DNA of 59,510 nucleotides from Chlorobiota bacterium (GTDB lineage: Bacteria; Bacteroidota; Bacteroidia; Bacteroidales; JAADJA01): the NCBI GenBank assembly GCA_013151015.1, contig JAADJA010000225.1, positions 1-59,510 of the forward strand. The letters are read 5' to 3'. The number at the start of each line of letters is the position of its first letter. The stretch's first letter is position 1. Shown here one piece after another: positions 31,286 to 39,632 of this stretch. Position numbers and translations under genes: made by a program. A model generated the notes under the pieces. That model ran no database searches and had not been told where the DNA came from. It was given only the letters and a program-made list of their open reading frames with translations.

Positions 31286-31410
31286 AATACCAGATTTTGT
31301 TTATTTGGAAATGCCCAAACCAAGTCCTGAAATGGATCTAATTCAAAAGCATATACTTTTGACAAAAGTATAAAAACAAAGTAAATGATTGTGAATTTGA
31401 AATGATTTTC

Positions 31411-31418
31411 TATTTTTG
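31411..31418 (+). promoter_or_regulatory. -7 box for tRNA-Val
   Basis: TATTTTTG fits TAnnTTTG and lies 15 nt before the mature tRNA. An ATTG at 31388-31391 with a 19-nt spacer could be the -33 box. Confidence 0.5.
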
Positions 31419-31432
31419 CAGCAAATTACCAG

Positions 31433-31507
31433 GGGATATTAGCTCAGTTGGTTCAGAGCACCGCCTTGACAGGGCGGGGGTCAGTGGTTCGAATCCACTA
31501 TATCCCA
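31433..31507 (+). tRNA. tRNA-Val (GAC)
   Basis: Acceptor GGGATAT/ATATCCC, D-arm GCTCAGTTGGTTCAGAGC, anticodon arm CCGCC-TTGACAG-GGCGG giving GAC, T-arm AGTGGTTCGAATCCACT. Discriminator A, no encoded CCA. Confidence 0.95.
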
Positions 31508-31928
31508 CAAAAATGCAGGTTTTTTTTGGGAAAAGCGGAAACACGGCAAAATTTTTAAACCCGGCCCTACATCCAGGATTAATCAAAAAAAAACAATTAT
31601 AATTCAAGGCTTGCTTACTACTCGTGGGCCTTGTCCCCCGCATACTGCTCTTCAACCTCGACACAAAAGGTTTTCCACAATTTAGAATTACTTATAAATA
31701 TGCGCTTAGGCAAAATTTATACTTCTTCTAAATAAGAAATGTAATCTCCAAACCCCCAGTCCATTACATTCTCAAAGATATATGAAGCCAATATTTATGG
31801 TTTTGTGTACCAGCATTTTACAAAATAGACACTCAAGACATGGACATATGACATTTATCATAATTGTAACTATTTTTGCATCAACAAATACACTTATGTA
31901 GCTTATTACATATTTAAATGAAGTCGGA
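31508..31928. other. Intergenic region upstream of the sulfur operon
   Basis: No gene supported. The stretch carries a TATTTTTG (TAnnTTTG type) at 31871-31878, 50 nt before the first ATG, as a possible -7 box without a good -33 partner. The remainder shows no clear structure. Confidence 0.4.
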
Positions 31929-34190
31929 ATGAAAACAAATCGCAGACAGTTTATAAAAATCTCGACACTCGGTACAGGAGCCATGGCATTAGGTTTAAGT
32001 TCGCTGAACTTCAACGGGATAAATGCAGCCTATGCAGCCGAAAAAAACGAAGCGGTAAGTGACGAAGACATGACACCTTACCCAACCTTTTGTGAGGTTT
32101 GCTTCTGGAAATGTGCCGCCTGGACCTATGTTGACAAAAAAGGGGAGATAAGGAAAATCATTGGCAATAAAGAAGACCCACATTGCAACGGCAGGTTATG
32201 CCCAAGGGGAACAGGCGGAATAGGCATGTACCACGATGAAGACCGTTTGAAAACACCATTGATAAGGGAAACCAAAGAAGATGGCACACAATACTACCGG
32301 GAGGCAAGCTGGGAAGAAGCCCTTGATCTGATCGCAAATAAAATGTCGAAGATCAAAAAGGAACATGGCCCCGAATGTGTCGCCCTGTTTTCACATGGCA
32401 CCGGGGGCAAACTCATGGGACATTTAGTAAAAGCCTTTGGTTCCCCAAATATTTCCGCACCATCTTTTGCACAATGCCGCGGCCCTCGCGAAGTTGCATT
32501 TACGGCAACTTACGGTGAAGATGTCCAATCACCGGAAAGAACCGATATAAGGGACACCAAATGCCTGGTACTTATCGGATCACACATTGGCGAAAACATG
32601 CACAACGGCCAAATACAGGAAATGTCGGATGCCATTGATAATGGGGCGACAATCATTACCGTTGATCCCAGGTTTTCAACGGCCGCTTCCCACTCAAAAT
32701 ATTGGCTGCCCATTAAGCCCGCAACTGACCTTGCTTTACTTCTTGCCTGGACACATGTTCTTATCGAAGAAGAATTATACGACAAAGAATATATCAAGAA
32801 ATACGCATTTGGTTTTGATGAACTCAAAGAACATGTAAAAGACAAAACCCCTGAATGGGCCTTTGGGATCACCACCATCGAACCTGAGATAATAAGGAGA
32901 ACGGCACGTGAAATGGCCTATGCCTCCCCTGCTGTTATTGTACACCCTGGAAGGCATGTTACCTGGTACGGTGACGATACCCAACGGTCAAGGGCAATTG
33001 CTATTCTCAATGCATTGTTGGGTTCCTGGGGAAGAAGGGGCGGGTTTTACGTTCCTGAAAAAGTCCATCTCCCAAAATACCCTTCACCGCCTTATCCCAA
33101 ACCTTCCCGAACCTGGAAAGATGCTTATCCTCCGGGAAAATACAATCTTGTTCACGAAGTGCTGTCAACAGGGATTTGCGATGCAACCATCCCAAACCCG
33201 GACATGGATTGCCAATTGAGGGCTTGGATTGTTTATGGGACCAACCTGCTCGCTTCATTGCCTGACCAAAAGAAAACACTCGAAGCAATCGACAACCTGG
33301 AATTCCTGGTCGTTATCGATACCATGCCCATGGACATTACGGCCTATGCCGATGTGGTCCTTCCCGAATGTACCTATCTGGAACGTTATGATTTTGTAAG
33401 GACTTCGCCCCATCGAGAACCGTTTTTAGCACTTCGGATGCCAGCGGCCAAACCGAAATATGACTCCAAACCCAATTGGTGGATAGCCAAGCAATTGGGA
33501 AGCCGTTTGGGACTGGATGAATATTTTAAATGGGATTCGATTGAGGAAGTATTGGACTGGCAATTGAAACACGTGGGTTCATCCCTTGAGGAAATGAAAC
33601 GCATTGGTGTGAAGAAGTTTGACAGGGAATATGACGATCTTTATTTCCTGCAAAACCTTGAAGATTTTGAATTCAACACCAATACAGGAAAGATAGAACT
33701 TTACTCTACCGAACTTGATTATGAAGGTTTTGATCCTTTGCCCAATTACACTTCACATCCAGAGCCCCCTGAAGGATTTTACCGGTTGAATTATGGCCGC
33801 GCACCCATGCATACATTCAGTCGTACGACAAATAACCCCAACCTCGATGATTTAATGGACGAGAACAAATTATGGGTCAATCCAAGGGTTGCGGAAATAT
33901 GGGGAATCGAAAATGGCCAAAAGGTTTGGTTGAAGAACCAGGATGATGTTGTTTCCTCCTTCCCGATAAAAGTTCGCGTTACCGAACGTATCCGTTGGGA
34001 TTCGGTTTACATGGTCCATGGTTTCGGCCACAAAGAAAGGCGATTGTCGCGTTCCTATGGAAAGGGCGCAAGCGATTCGGAACTGGTGACACATGTTATG
34101 ACCGACCCTGTGATGGGAGGTACCGGGATGAGAGGGAATTTTGTTACATTTTTATTAGAGAACCCTAAAAAAGAGGAGGTTGAGTCATGA
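31929..34190 (+). CDS. psrA: Molybdopterin polysulfide/thiosulfate reductase-like catalytic subunit
   Basis: A 753-residue DMSO-reductase-superfamily enzyme. A Tat signal (NRRQFIK) leads to a cleavage region near AAYAA. The N-terminal [4Fe-4S] site is C-x2-C-x3-C (CEVCFWKC) plus the later CPRG. The molybdenum ligand is probably the Cys in SFAQCRGPRE, as in Psr/Phs enzymes. The molybdopterin-binding domains run to the C-terminal dinucleotide-binding domain from about residue 610. With the ferredoxin and NrfD subunits downstream this is a periplasm-facing, quinol-linked reductase. Polysulfide, thiosulfate or tetrathionate are the likely substrates because of the sulfur genes behind it; arsenate or another oxyanion is less likely. 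The stop overlaps the psrB start (ATGA). Confidence 0.85.
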   Translation: MKTNRRQFIKISTLGTGAMALGLSSLNFNGINAAYAAEKNEAVSDEDMTPYPTFCEVCFWKCAAWTYVDKKGEIRKIIGNKEDPHCNGRLCPRGTGGIGMYHDEDRLKTPLIRETKEDGTQYYREASWEEALDLIANKMSKIKKEHGPECVALFSHGTGGKLMGHLVKAFGSPNISAPSFAQCRGPREVAFTATYGEDVQSPERTDIRDTKCLVLIGSHIGENMHNGQIQEMSDAIDNGATIITVDPRFSTAASHSKYWLPIKPATDLALLLAWTHVLIEEELYDKEYIKKYAFGFDELKEHVKDKTPEWAFGITTIEPEIIRRTAREMAYASPAVIVHPGRHVTWYGDDTQRSRAIAILNALLGSWGRRGGFYVPEKVHLPKYPSPPYPKPSRTWKDAYPPGKYNLVHEVLSTGICDATIPNPDMDCQLRAWIVYGTNLLASLPDQKKTLEAIDNLEFLVVIDTMPMDITAYADVVLPECTYLERYDFVRTSPHREPFLALRMPAAKPKYDSKPNWWIAKQLGSRLGLDEYFKWDSIEEVLDWQLKHVGSSLEEMKRIGVKKFDREYDDLYFLQNLEDFEFNTNTGKIELYSTELDYEGFDPLPNYTSHPEPPEGFYRLNYGRAPMHTFSRTTNNPNLDDLMDENKLWVNPRVAEIWGIENGQKVWLKNQDDVVSSFPIKVRVTERIRWDSVYMVHGFGHKERRLSRSYGKGASDSELVTHVMTDPVMGGTGMRGNFVTFLLENPKKEEVES

Positions 34191-34720
34191 GATATGCAAT
34201 GGCTATTGACACGAAGAAATGTGTAGGCTGTGGTGACTGTGTGGTTGCCTGCCAAACAGAAAACAATGTCCCTCACGGATATTGCAGGGACTGGATCGTT
34301 GAAAATGTGAGCGGAAGTTATCCAAACGTGGAAATCGAATTGCGCTCGGAACGTTGCAACCATTGCGATAATGCCCCTTGCGTAAGATGCTGCCCAACCG
34401 GGGCGAGCCATATTGTGGAGGGCGGAATTGTTATGGTAACCCACAACGAATGTATCGGTTGCGGCGCCTGTATTGAATCATGCCCTTATGATGCACGTTA
34501 TTCCCATCCCGAAGGATATGTTGACAAATGCACTTTCTGCAAACATAGGCTCGACAAGGGACAAAATCCGGCCTGCGTGGAAGTTTGCCCAACGAAATGT
34601 TTGCATTTTGGCGACCTCGACGATCCCAACAGTGATGTTTCCAAAGCACTGAAGGACAGGAAATGGAAGGTATTGGCCCCCGAAGCCGGAACAAAACCTC
34701 AGTTATATTTCCTGACTTGA
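34187..34720 (+). CDS. psrB: Four-cluster ferredoxin electron-transfer subunit (PsrB/DmsB type)
   Basis: A 177-residue iron-sulfur subunit that passes electrons between the membrane subunit and the molybdoenzyme. Four cysteine groups are visible: CVGCGDCVVAC, CNHCDNAPCVRCC, CIGCGACIESC and CTFCKHRLDKGQNPACVEVC. That equals four [4Fe-4S] clusters. No signal peptide is present, so it travels with the Tat-exported catalytic subunit. The ATG overlaps the psrA stop, a sign of translational coupling. Confidence 0.93.
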   Translation: MRYAMAIDTKKCVGCGDCVVACQTENNVPHGYCRDWIVENVSGSYPNVEIELRSERCNHCDNAPCVRCCPTGASHIVEGGIVMVTHNECIGCGACIESCPYDARYSHPEGYVDKCTFCKHRLDKGQNPACVEVCPTKCLHFGDLDDPNSDVSKALKDRKWKVLAPEAGTKPQLYFLT

Positions 34721-34847
34721 TATTGAACCTAAATCGAAATAAAATGAAAATCCATATTTGCATCCGTCTGACCAATGTCCCGGGCATTTGCCCTGTACAA
34801 AGTAGTCTGCCGAATACAATCATTAACGAATTATTAAATTATAACAG

Positions 34848-35789
34848 ATGAAAGAAGAATTATTTGTAAGCGGACGCAATATCCCCAACATAGATCCTTA
34901 TCTGCACATCTGGCACTGGCAAATCCCATTGTATCTGTTCCTGGGCGGCCTTGCTGCCGGAATATTGTTTTTTGCGGGGTATTTTGTTGTGATGCAAAAA
35001 GAAAAGGATATGCAGGCAAGCGTAAAGTGGGCACCTTTGCTCGCCCCGTTTGCCCTGGCCCTCGGACTATTTGCTTTGTTCCTCGACCTGAAACACCAAC
35101 TCTACTTCTGGAGGTTATATACCACGGTAAGGTTTACATCGCCCATGTCGTGGGGTGCCTGGACATTGATGTTCATAACACCCCTTTCAGTGATATGGGT
35201 AGCTTCGTACATGAAAGAGATGTTCCCCAGGTGGGACTGGAAATTTGAAATCCTGAACAAGTTCGAGGCATTTGCCATCAAATACAGGAAAACTATGGCC
35301 TGGGCAATCATGGTCCTTGCCATTATCCTTGGGGTTTATACAGGGATTTTATTATCTGCCTTTAATGCCAGGCCATTGTGGAACACATCCATTTTAGGGC
35401 CTCTATTTTTGGTTTCAGGGCTTTCGACCGGACTGGCCTTCACAATGATGATATCGAAGAGCAAATACGAAAGAAAAGTTTTGGGCCGTATTGATTTAAT
35501 ATTGATTACAGTTGAGCTTTTCCTCATTACACATATGTTCATGGGGTTCCTTGCAGGATCGGCAGCAAAAATCGAAGCGGCAGAACTATTCCTCGGAGGT
35601 GATTTCACGGTTACTTTCTGGGCATTTGTTGTAGTACTTGGGCTCATTTTCCCTGCCATAATGGAAATCCTTGAACTAAGGGGCTATCATGTGCCCATCT
35701 GGATCCCTTCAACTTTTATCCTTATAGGAGGTTTGGTTTTCAGGTTTGTAATGGTAGAAGCCGGTCAGATAACACGATTTTTATATTGA
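34848..35789 (+). CDS. psrC: NrfD/PsrC-family membrane quinol-oxidising subunit
   Basis: A 313-residue polytopic protein with about eight hydrophobic spans. The N-terminal WHWQIPLYLFLGGLAAGILFFAGYFVV is the hallmark first helix of NrfD/PsrC. It anchors the complex and exchanges electrons with the menaquinone pool. The 127-nt gap from psrB contains a 35-codon frame ending in an ATGA overlap with this gene, probably chance. Together with the two preceding genes it makes a complete PsrABC-type complex. Confidence 0.9.
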   Translation: MKEELFVSGRNIPNIDPYLHIWHWQIPLYLFLGGLAAGILFFAGYFVVMQKEKDMQASVKWAPLLAPFALALGLFALFLDLKHQLYFWRLYTTVRFTSPMSWGAWTLMFITPLSVIWVASYMKEMFPRWDWKFEILNKFEAFAIKYRKTMAWAIMVLAIILGVYTGILLSAFNARPLWNTSILGPLFLVSGLSTGLAFTMMISKSKYERKVLGRIDLILITVELFLITHMFMGFLAGSAAKIEAAELFLGGDFTVTFWAFVVVLGLIFPAIMEILELRGYHVPIWIPSTFILIGGLVFRFVMVEAGQITRFLY

Positions 35790-35872
35790 CAAAAAATTAA
35801 TAAATGAACTATCCATATTTGGTTTAAGCATGCAAAACAATAAAAGGAAACCTTTGTGTCTTTAAACCCCCG

Positions 35873-35897
35873 CCTGCCAAAGTTTACAGCGGGCAGG
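35873..35897. repeat. CCTGCC/GGCAGG palindrome between psrC and the YedE genes
   Basis: Inverted repeat CCTGCC-N13-GGCAGG, sharing its core with the element at 9318-9351. It lies 23 nt before the first YeeE/YedE start and could form a hairpin in the operon mRNA. Confidence 0.5.
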
Positions 35898-35919
35898 TTT
35901 GTGATGAAAATTCAAAAAA

Positions 35920-36453
35920 ATGAAAAAGCATAAAATAAAAAATTACCCGCATTACATCAACCCTTATTTTGGAGGTTTGTTATTGGGCATACTTATTATA
36001 ATTACAGTTTACATTACCGGACGTGGACTGGGTGCCAGTGGAGCTGTAAAAAGTGCGGTCGTAACATCGGTTGATGTGGTATCGTCGAGCCATGCCGAAG
36101 AGAGTGCCTTTTATAGCAAATTCATAAGCGACGACCATTCCCCCATGTATAACTGGCTGGTTTTTGAATCCTTTGGGATATTTATCGGGGGGTTATTGTC
36201 AGGTGCCATATTTGGCAGGATAAAAAAATTCAGGGTCGAACACTCACCAAAAATAACAAGTAAGACAAGATTGATCGGAGCGGCGGTCGGGGGCATCCTT
36301 TTTGGGTTTGGAAGCCAATTTGGAAGAGGTTGCACAAGTGGGGCAGCATTGAGCGGAACCGCCACATTTTCATTCGGTGGGATGATTGTTATGTTTGGGA
36401 TATTTGGGACGGGTTATGCCGTCGCCTATTTTTTCAGGAAACTTTGGATTTAA
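35920..36453 (+). CDS. YeeE/YedE family half-transporter, first of a pair
   Basis: A 177-residue membrane protein with about four spans. The signature FGRGCTSGAALSGTATFS with its conserved Cys is the core motif of the YeeE/YedE (TsuA-like) family, in which such cysteines relay thiosulfate through the membrane. Full-length family members carry two such repeats in one chain; this gene holds one and the next gene the other, so a heterodimer is inferred. The N-terminal half has a charged periplasmic loop (SSSHAEESAFYSKFISDDHSP). Confidence 0.85.
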   Translation: MKKHKIKNYPHYINPYFGGLLLGILIIITVYITGRGLGASGAVKSAVVTSVDVVSSSHAEESAFYSKFISDDHSPMYNWLVFESFGIFIGGLLSGAIFGRIKKFRVEHSPKITSKTRLIGAAVGGILFGFGSQFGRGCTSGAALSGTATFSFGGMIVMFGIFGTGYAVAYFFRKLWI

Positions 36454-36487
36454 TTTTTGATTATTCACATTTAAAAACATAGATATA

Positions 36488-37090
36488 ATGGGACCTTTAA
36501 TTCCTAATGGCATATTGACCGGAAACTGGGACTTCGTAATAGCCCTGCTTCTCGGTATTGCTTTTGGCTTTGTGCTGGAAGCTTCAGGCTTTTCTTCTTC
36601 AAGAAACCTTGCCGGAGTTTTTTATGGATATAACTTTGTTGTGCTCCGAGTATTCTTTACCGCAGTAATTGTAGCGATGGTAGGCCTTCTCTATTTTGAT
36701 TACTTCGGTTGGCTCGAAATGGACAAAATATTTATTCTGCCAACCTATCTCACACCTATGATAACAGGAAGTGTTATAATGGGGTTTGGGTTTATAATAG
36801 GGGGGTTTTGCCCGGGCACCAGCTATACGGCCATTGCCATTGGCAAACTCGATGCCCTTGTATTTACAGGTGGGCTTTTCCTTGGAATCTTTTTGTTTTC
36901 CGAGGCTTTTCCCCTATTTCAGGATTTTTATTATAGCGGGGACATGGGTTCGCCAACAATAACAGATATGCTTGGCATTTCGGCGCAATGGATTGCGTTT
37001 GCATTTGTGGTTATCGCCCTTGCAGCTTTCTGGATAACCTGGGTCATTGAAAAACGAGTTAGAAAAAACATTACACCCTATAAATTCTAA
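36488..37090 (+). CDS. YeeE/YedE family half-transporter, second of a pair
   Basis: A 200-residue membrane protein with about five spans. Its signature GFGFIIGGFCPGTSYTAIAIGKLDALVFTGGLFLG has the matching conserved Cys. N-terminal ALLLGIAFGFVLEASGFSSSRNLAGVFYG is the other typical YeeE/YedE segment. Only 34 nt separate it from the first half gene and 5 nt from the next gene, so it is in the same operon. The role is probably import or export of thiosulfate or a related sulfur species for the Psr-type enzyme. Confidence 0.85.
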   Translation: MGPLIPNGILTGNWDFVIALLLGIAFGFVLEASGFSSSRNLAGVFYGYNFVVLRVFFTAVIVAMVGLLYFDYFGWLEMDKIFILPTYLTPMITGSVIMGFGFIIGGFCPGTSYTAIAIGKLDALVFTGGLFLGIFLFSEAFPLFQDFYYSGDMGSPTITDMLGISAQWIAFAFVVIALAAFWITWVIEKRVRKNITPYKF

Positions 37091-37095
37091 GAATC

Positions 37096-37713
37096 ATGAA
37101 CAAAAATTATATTATCCTCACTGCTTTGATGATTGTTCTTGCCGGTGGATTGTTAATAGTTCCTGAACGACAAAAGTACCAGCAAATAGACCCGGATGAA
37201 CTATTATGGGAGATTATCCAGCCCACACGCTACGTAAGTACCGATAAGGTGGCCCAGTTAATCATTGAGGGTGACCCAAGCCTCGAACTGGTCGATGTAA
37301 GGCCTGCTGCAGATTATGAAAAATTTTCACTGCCCAAATCCATCAATATCCCTCTCGATAGTTTGCTGCAAGAATCCTATCAGGACTATCTTGGAATAGA
37401 TGGGATGAAAGTTTTGTTTTTCTCAAATGACGATATCAAGGCCGATCAGGCATGGGTACTTGCCAAAAGACTTGGGTACGACAATATATATGTCATGAAA
37501 GGGGGTCTTAACTGTTGGATAAGAACGGTAATCCAACCAAAAAAACCTTCAACTGACTCTCCTTCAACAGAGTTCGCCTTGTATGATTTCAGGAAAGGCG
37601 CCCAGATGTATTTTACCGGTGCCAAAACAGAAACATCCGGGAAGTCATCAAACAAAAAAGCGGTAAAGATTCAAAGGAAAAAGAAAAAAACAGCTGCTTC
37701 GGGCGGTTGTTAA
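37096..37713 (+). CDS. Membrane-anchored rhodanese-fold protein lacking the loop Cys, with C-terminal RKKKKTAASGGC tail
   Basis: A 205-residue protein. Residues 5-22 form a single N-terminal membrane segment, placing the rest in the periplasm. Residues about 55-150 are a rhodanese domain (LELVDVRPAADYEKFSLPKSINIP ... RLGYDNIYVMKGGLNCW). In the active-site loop the position of the catalytic Cys (C-R-x-G-x-R) is a Ser (FFSNDDIKAD), so the standard persulfide site is absent. The C-terminus is a low-complexity linker, then KIQRKKKKTAASGGC and stop. The only cysteines are the GGLNC one and the terminal residue. The neighbour downstream ends in nearly the same tail. A carrier or tethering role for the tail Cys is inference. 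Confidence 0.8.
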   Translation: MNKNYIILTALMIVLAGGLLIVPERQKYQQIDPDELLWEIIQPTRYVSTDKVAQLIIEGDPSLELVDVRPAADYEKFSLPKSINIPLDSLLQESYQDYLGIDGMKVLFFSNDDIKADQAWVLAKRLGYDNIYVMKGGLNCWIRTVIQPKKPSTDSPSTEFALYDFRKGAQMYFTGAKTETSGKSSNKKAVKIQRKKKKTAASGGC

Positions 37714-37800
37714 GGAAACAAGGGTTCAAGGAATTCGAATCATACTTCTGACACGTTTTGCAAGAAAAAACAAAATCCAAAGTTCAAAAAGACAAACATT

Positions 37801-38442
37801 ATGCATGTACATGAATTAAACCCGAAAAAATCAATTATAACCCTTTCCATATTTTTTATCATCATCGTGGTTGGGTTCATAACTTTGAAAACCCCTTGGT
37901 TAACCTATAAACAAGTTCCTGAGCAAACTTTACGGATGATTTCGGAAAAGGGAAATTGCCTTTATCCATATGAGCTGGCCAGCTTTGTGGCCGGAACCGA
38001 TGACAATATCGTGTTAATTGACATCAGGGACAAGTTTACTTACAGCAGAGGCCATATACCGGGGGCGATCAACATTTCGGCCTATGATCTCACGAGGAAA
38101 GAAGAAATCAAACAACTCAAGGAGTTTAAAGATAAAGGTGTTTCTGTTGTCCTCTATGGCGATAATCAATTACAGGCAAATGGCCCCTGGATGCTTTTTA
38201 GGCAAATTGGTTATGATAACGTAAAAGTACTGGCCGGTGGATACGACTATTACAAAATGCACAAAGATAACCTGGCCGATACTGAAAATGACGATTCTTA
38301 TTTTAAGGGAACGGCAGACTTTGATTATGCAAAAGTTGCAGGAAGTACAGTTTCAACTTCAACAACCACGAACACAGATGCTAAAAAACCTGTTACGGTC
38401 CGCCGGAAGAAGAAAAAGGCAGCTGCATCAGGAGGATGCTAA
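37801..38442 (+). CDS. Second rhodanese-fold protein lacking the loop Cys, with C-terminal RRKKKKAAASGGC tail
   Basis: A 213-residue paralogue of the preceding gene. It has an N-terminal anchor (IITLSIFFIIIVVGFITL) and a rhodanese domain with the CH2A-like IVLIDIRDKFTYSRGHIPGAINIS and the C-terminal QIGYDNVKVLAGG. The active-site loop reads VVLYGDNQLQANG, so the catalytic Cys is replaced by Gly. A Ser/Thr-rich linker leads to VRRKKKKAAASGGC and stop. Cysteines are one near residue 53 (KGNCLYPYE) and the terminal one. In Wolinella the rhodanese-like Sud protein serves Psr as a polysulfide carrier; these two may be analogues with a relocated thiol. It is the last gene before the terminator. Confidence 0.8.
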   Translation: MHVHELNPKKSIITLSIFFIIIVVGFITLKTPWLTYKQVPEQTLRMISEKGNCLYPYELASFVAGTDDNIVLIDIRDKFTYSRGHIPGAINISAYDLTRKEEIKQLKEFKDKGVSVVLYGDNQLQANGPWMLFRQIGYDNVKVLAGGYDYYKMHKDNLADTENDDSYFKGTADFDYAKVAGSTVSTSTTTNTDAKKPVTVRRKKKKAAASGGC

Positions 38443-38471
38443 TTTATTATTCGATCAAAATGACATATTCG

Positions 38472-38507
38472 AACGGTTAATGAAAAATACATTAACCGTT
38501 TTTTTAT
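38472..38507 (+). terminator. Terminator of the sulfur operon
   Basis: Perfect 11-bp stem AACGGTTAATG / CATTAACCGTT with a 7-nt loop and an eight-T tract, 29 nt after the second rhodanese-like gene. Confidence 0.92.
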
Positions 38508-38779
38508 TCCCCCAATTGAATATCCCCTATTAAAGTAGGTTTCCTACGATAACGGAGAGAACAAATCGACTAAAAAAACCTCCCCGAAAACATCAACATA
38601 CTGTATTTCTGTACTTTAAATCAATTATCGCACAAGCAACAATCTATTCCCTTTTAAAACCACCCAAATATGGTGTCTGTATAAGGCTGGTTATCCACAA
38701 CTTAAACACTTTGGCACAAACATTGAGTACACGGTATGTCCACAATTATTTAAATCGATAATACCTTAGGTGTCTGATA
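38508..38779. other. Intergenic region with one DnaA-box match
   Basis: No gene supported. It contains TTATCCACA at 38691-38699, an exact DnaA-box word, and a weaker TGTCCACA at 38739-38746. No dnaA/dnaN neighbour or box cluster is seen, so origin function is not claimed. Confidence 0.35.
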
Positions 38780-39553
38780 ATGAAAAACGAAAATGGAAAT
38801 ATTAAAATTTTAGATAAGGCTAAAGCCATCCTGATTACGGTTATGGTTTTATTTCTATTTCAATCAATTTCCTTTGCACAGTACGACAGACAAAAATATA
38901 AGTGGTCCAACCTATTAAAACATTGGTCAATAGGAACATCTATTGGTCAAACTTCCTTTTATGGCGATGTAAGTTTATACGACAATGAACTTTCGGACAA
39001 ACTGTCAAAAGAAGGTTCCTGGTCTAATGGATTTAAACTTGCAAGACAGTTGACCCCGGTGATCGGCCTTCAGGGACAATTGCTTTTGGGAAAACTCAAA
39101 GGAAAGAATTCAGTATCCAATTTCGAAGCCAACATCAAGCAGGTATCGGTGAATTTCACATTAAATTTTGTAAACCTGCTTTTACCTGGAAACGATTCAC
39201 GCTTTTTTATTTTGGCAAAAATCGGCTTGGGTGAATATGTTTTCGACTCAAGGTTGATGTTCAATGACCCCAATAAGGCAGATATTACCATTAACCCTAA
39301 AACACCTGAGTTTTTGTTCTTGTTGGGCCCGGCAATCTATTACAAAATCAGCAACTCTTTTGATGTAAATGCTGATTTAGATGTACAGTGGGCCAACAAT
39401 GACAAACTGGACGGAACAACCAACAACAATAAAGATGATGATTATTACACTTTTTTATCGGTTGGGGTAACTTATAAAATAAACAACATAAACCGGTCAG
39501 CAAGGGGATTTCGCCATACTGGGGGAAGATTCTCATTGATAAAACGAAGATAG
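38780..39553 (+). CDS. Outer-membrane beta-barrel protein, first of a tandem pair
   Basis: A 257-residue exported protein with a signal segment ending near SFAQ. The body alternates short amphipathic strands (SIGTSIGQTSFYGDVSLYDNELSDKLSKE, LQGQLLLGKLKGKNSVSNFEANI, FLSVGVTYKI), as in eight- to ten-stranded outer-membrane barrels of the OmpW/DUF6089 kind. It is clearly paralogous to the next gene. It ends in a short basic tail (GGRFSLIKRR). No ligand can be named. Confidence 0.72.
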   Translation: MKNENGNIKILDKAKAILITVMVLFLFQSISFAQYDRQKYKWSNLLKHWSIGTSIGQTSFYGDVSLYDNELSDKLSKEGSWSNGFKLARQLTPVIGLQGQLLLGKLKGKNSVSNFEANIKQVSVNFTLNFVNLLLPGNDSRFFILAKIGLGEYVFDSRLMFNDPNKADITINPKTPEFLFLLGPAIYYKISNSFDVNADLDVQWANNDKLDGTTNNNKDDDYYTFLSVGVTYKINNINRSARGFRHTGGRFSLIKRR

Positions 39554-39632
39554 TTTACGGAAAGCACAATGTGCAATCCATTTAAATAAAAGCAAATTAG
39601 TCCTATTCAATACGAACATAAAACTTATAACA

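Noticed and set aside
34743-34851. 35-codon frame between psrB and psrC ending in an ATGA overlap
   Set aside because: The translation (MKIHICIRLTNVPGICPVQ...) has no recognisable feature and no ribosome-binding site; the overlap is likely chance.
38691-38746. TTATCCACA and a second DnaA-box-like word, possible replication origin
   Set aside because: Only one exact box, no dnaA or dnaN nearby and no box cluster or AT-rich unwinding element arranged with it.
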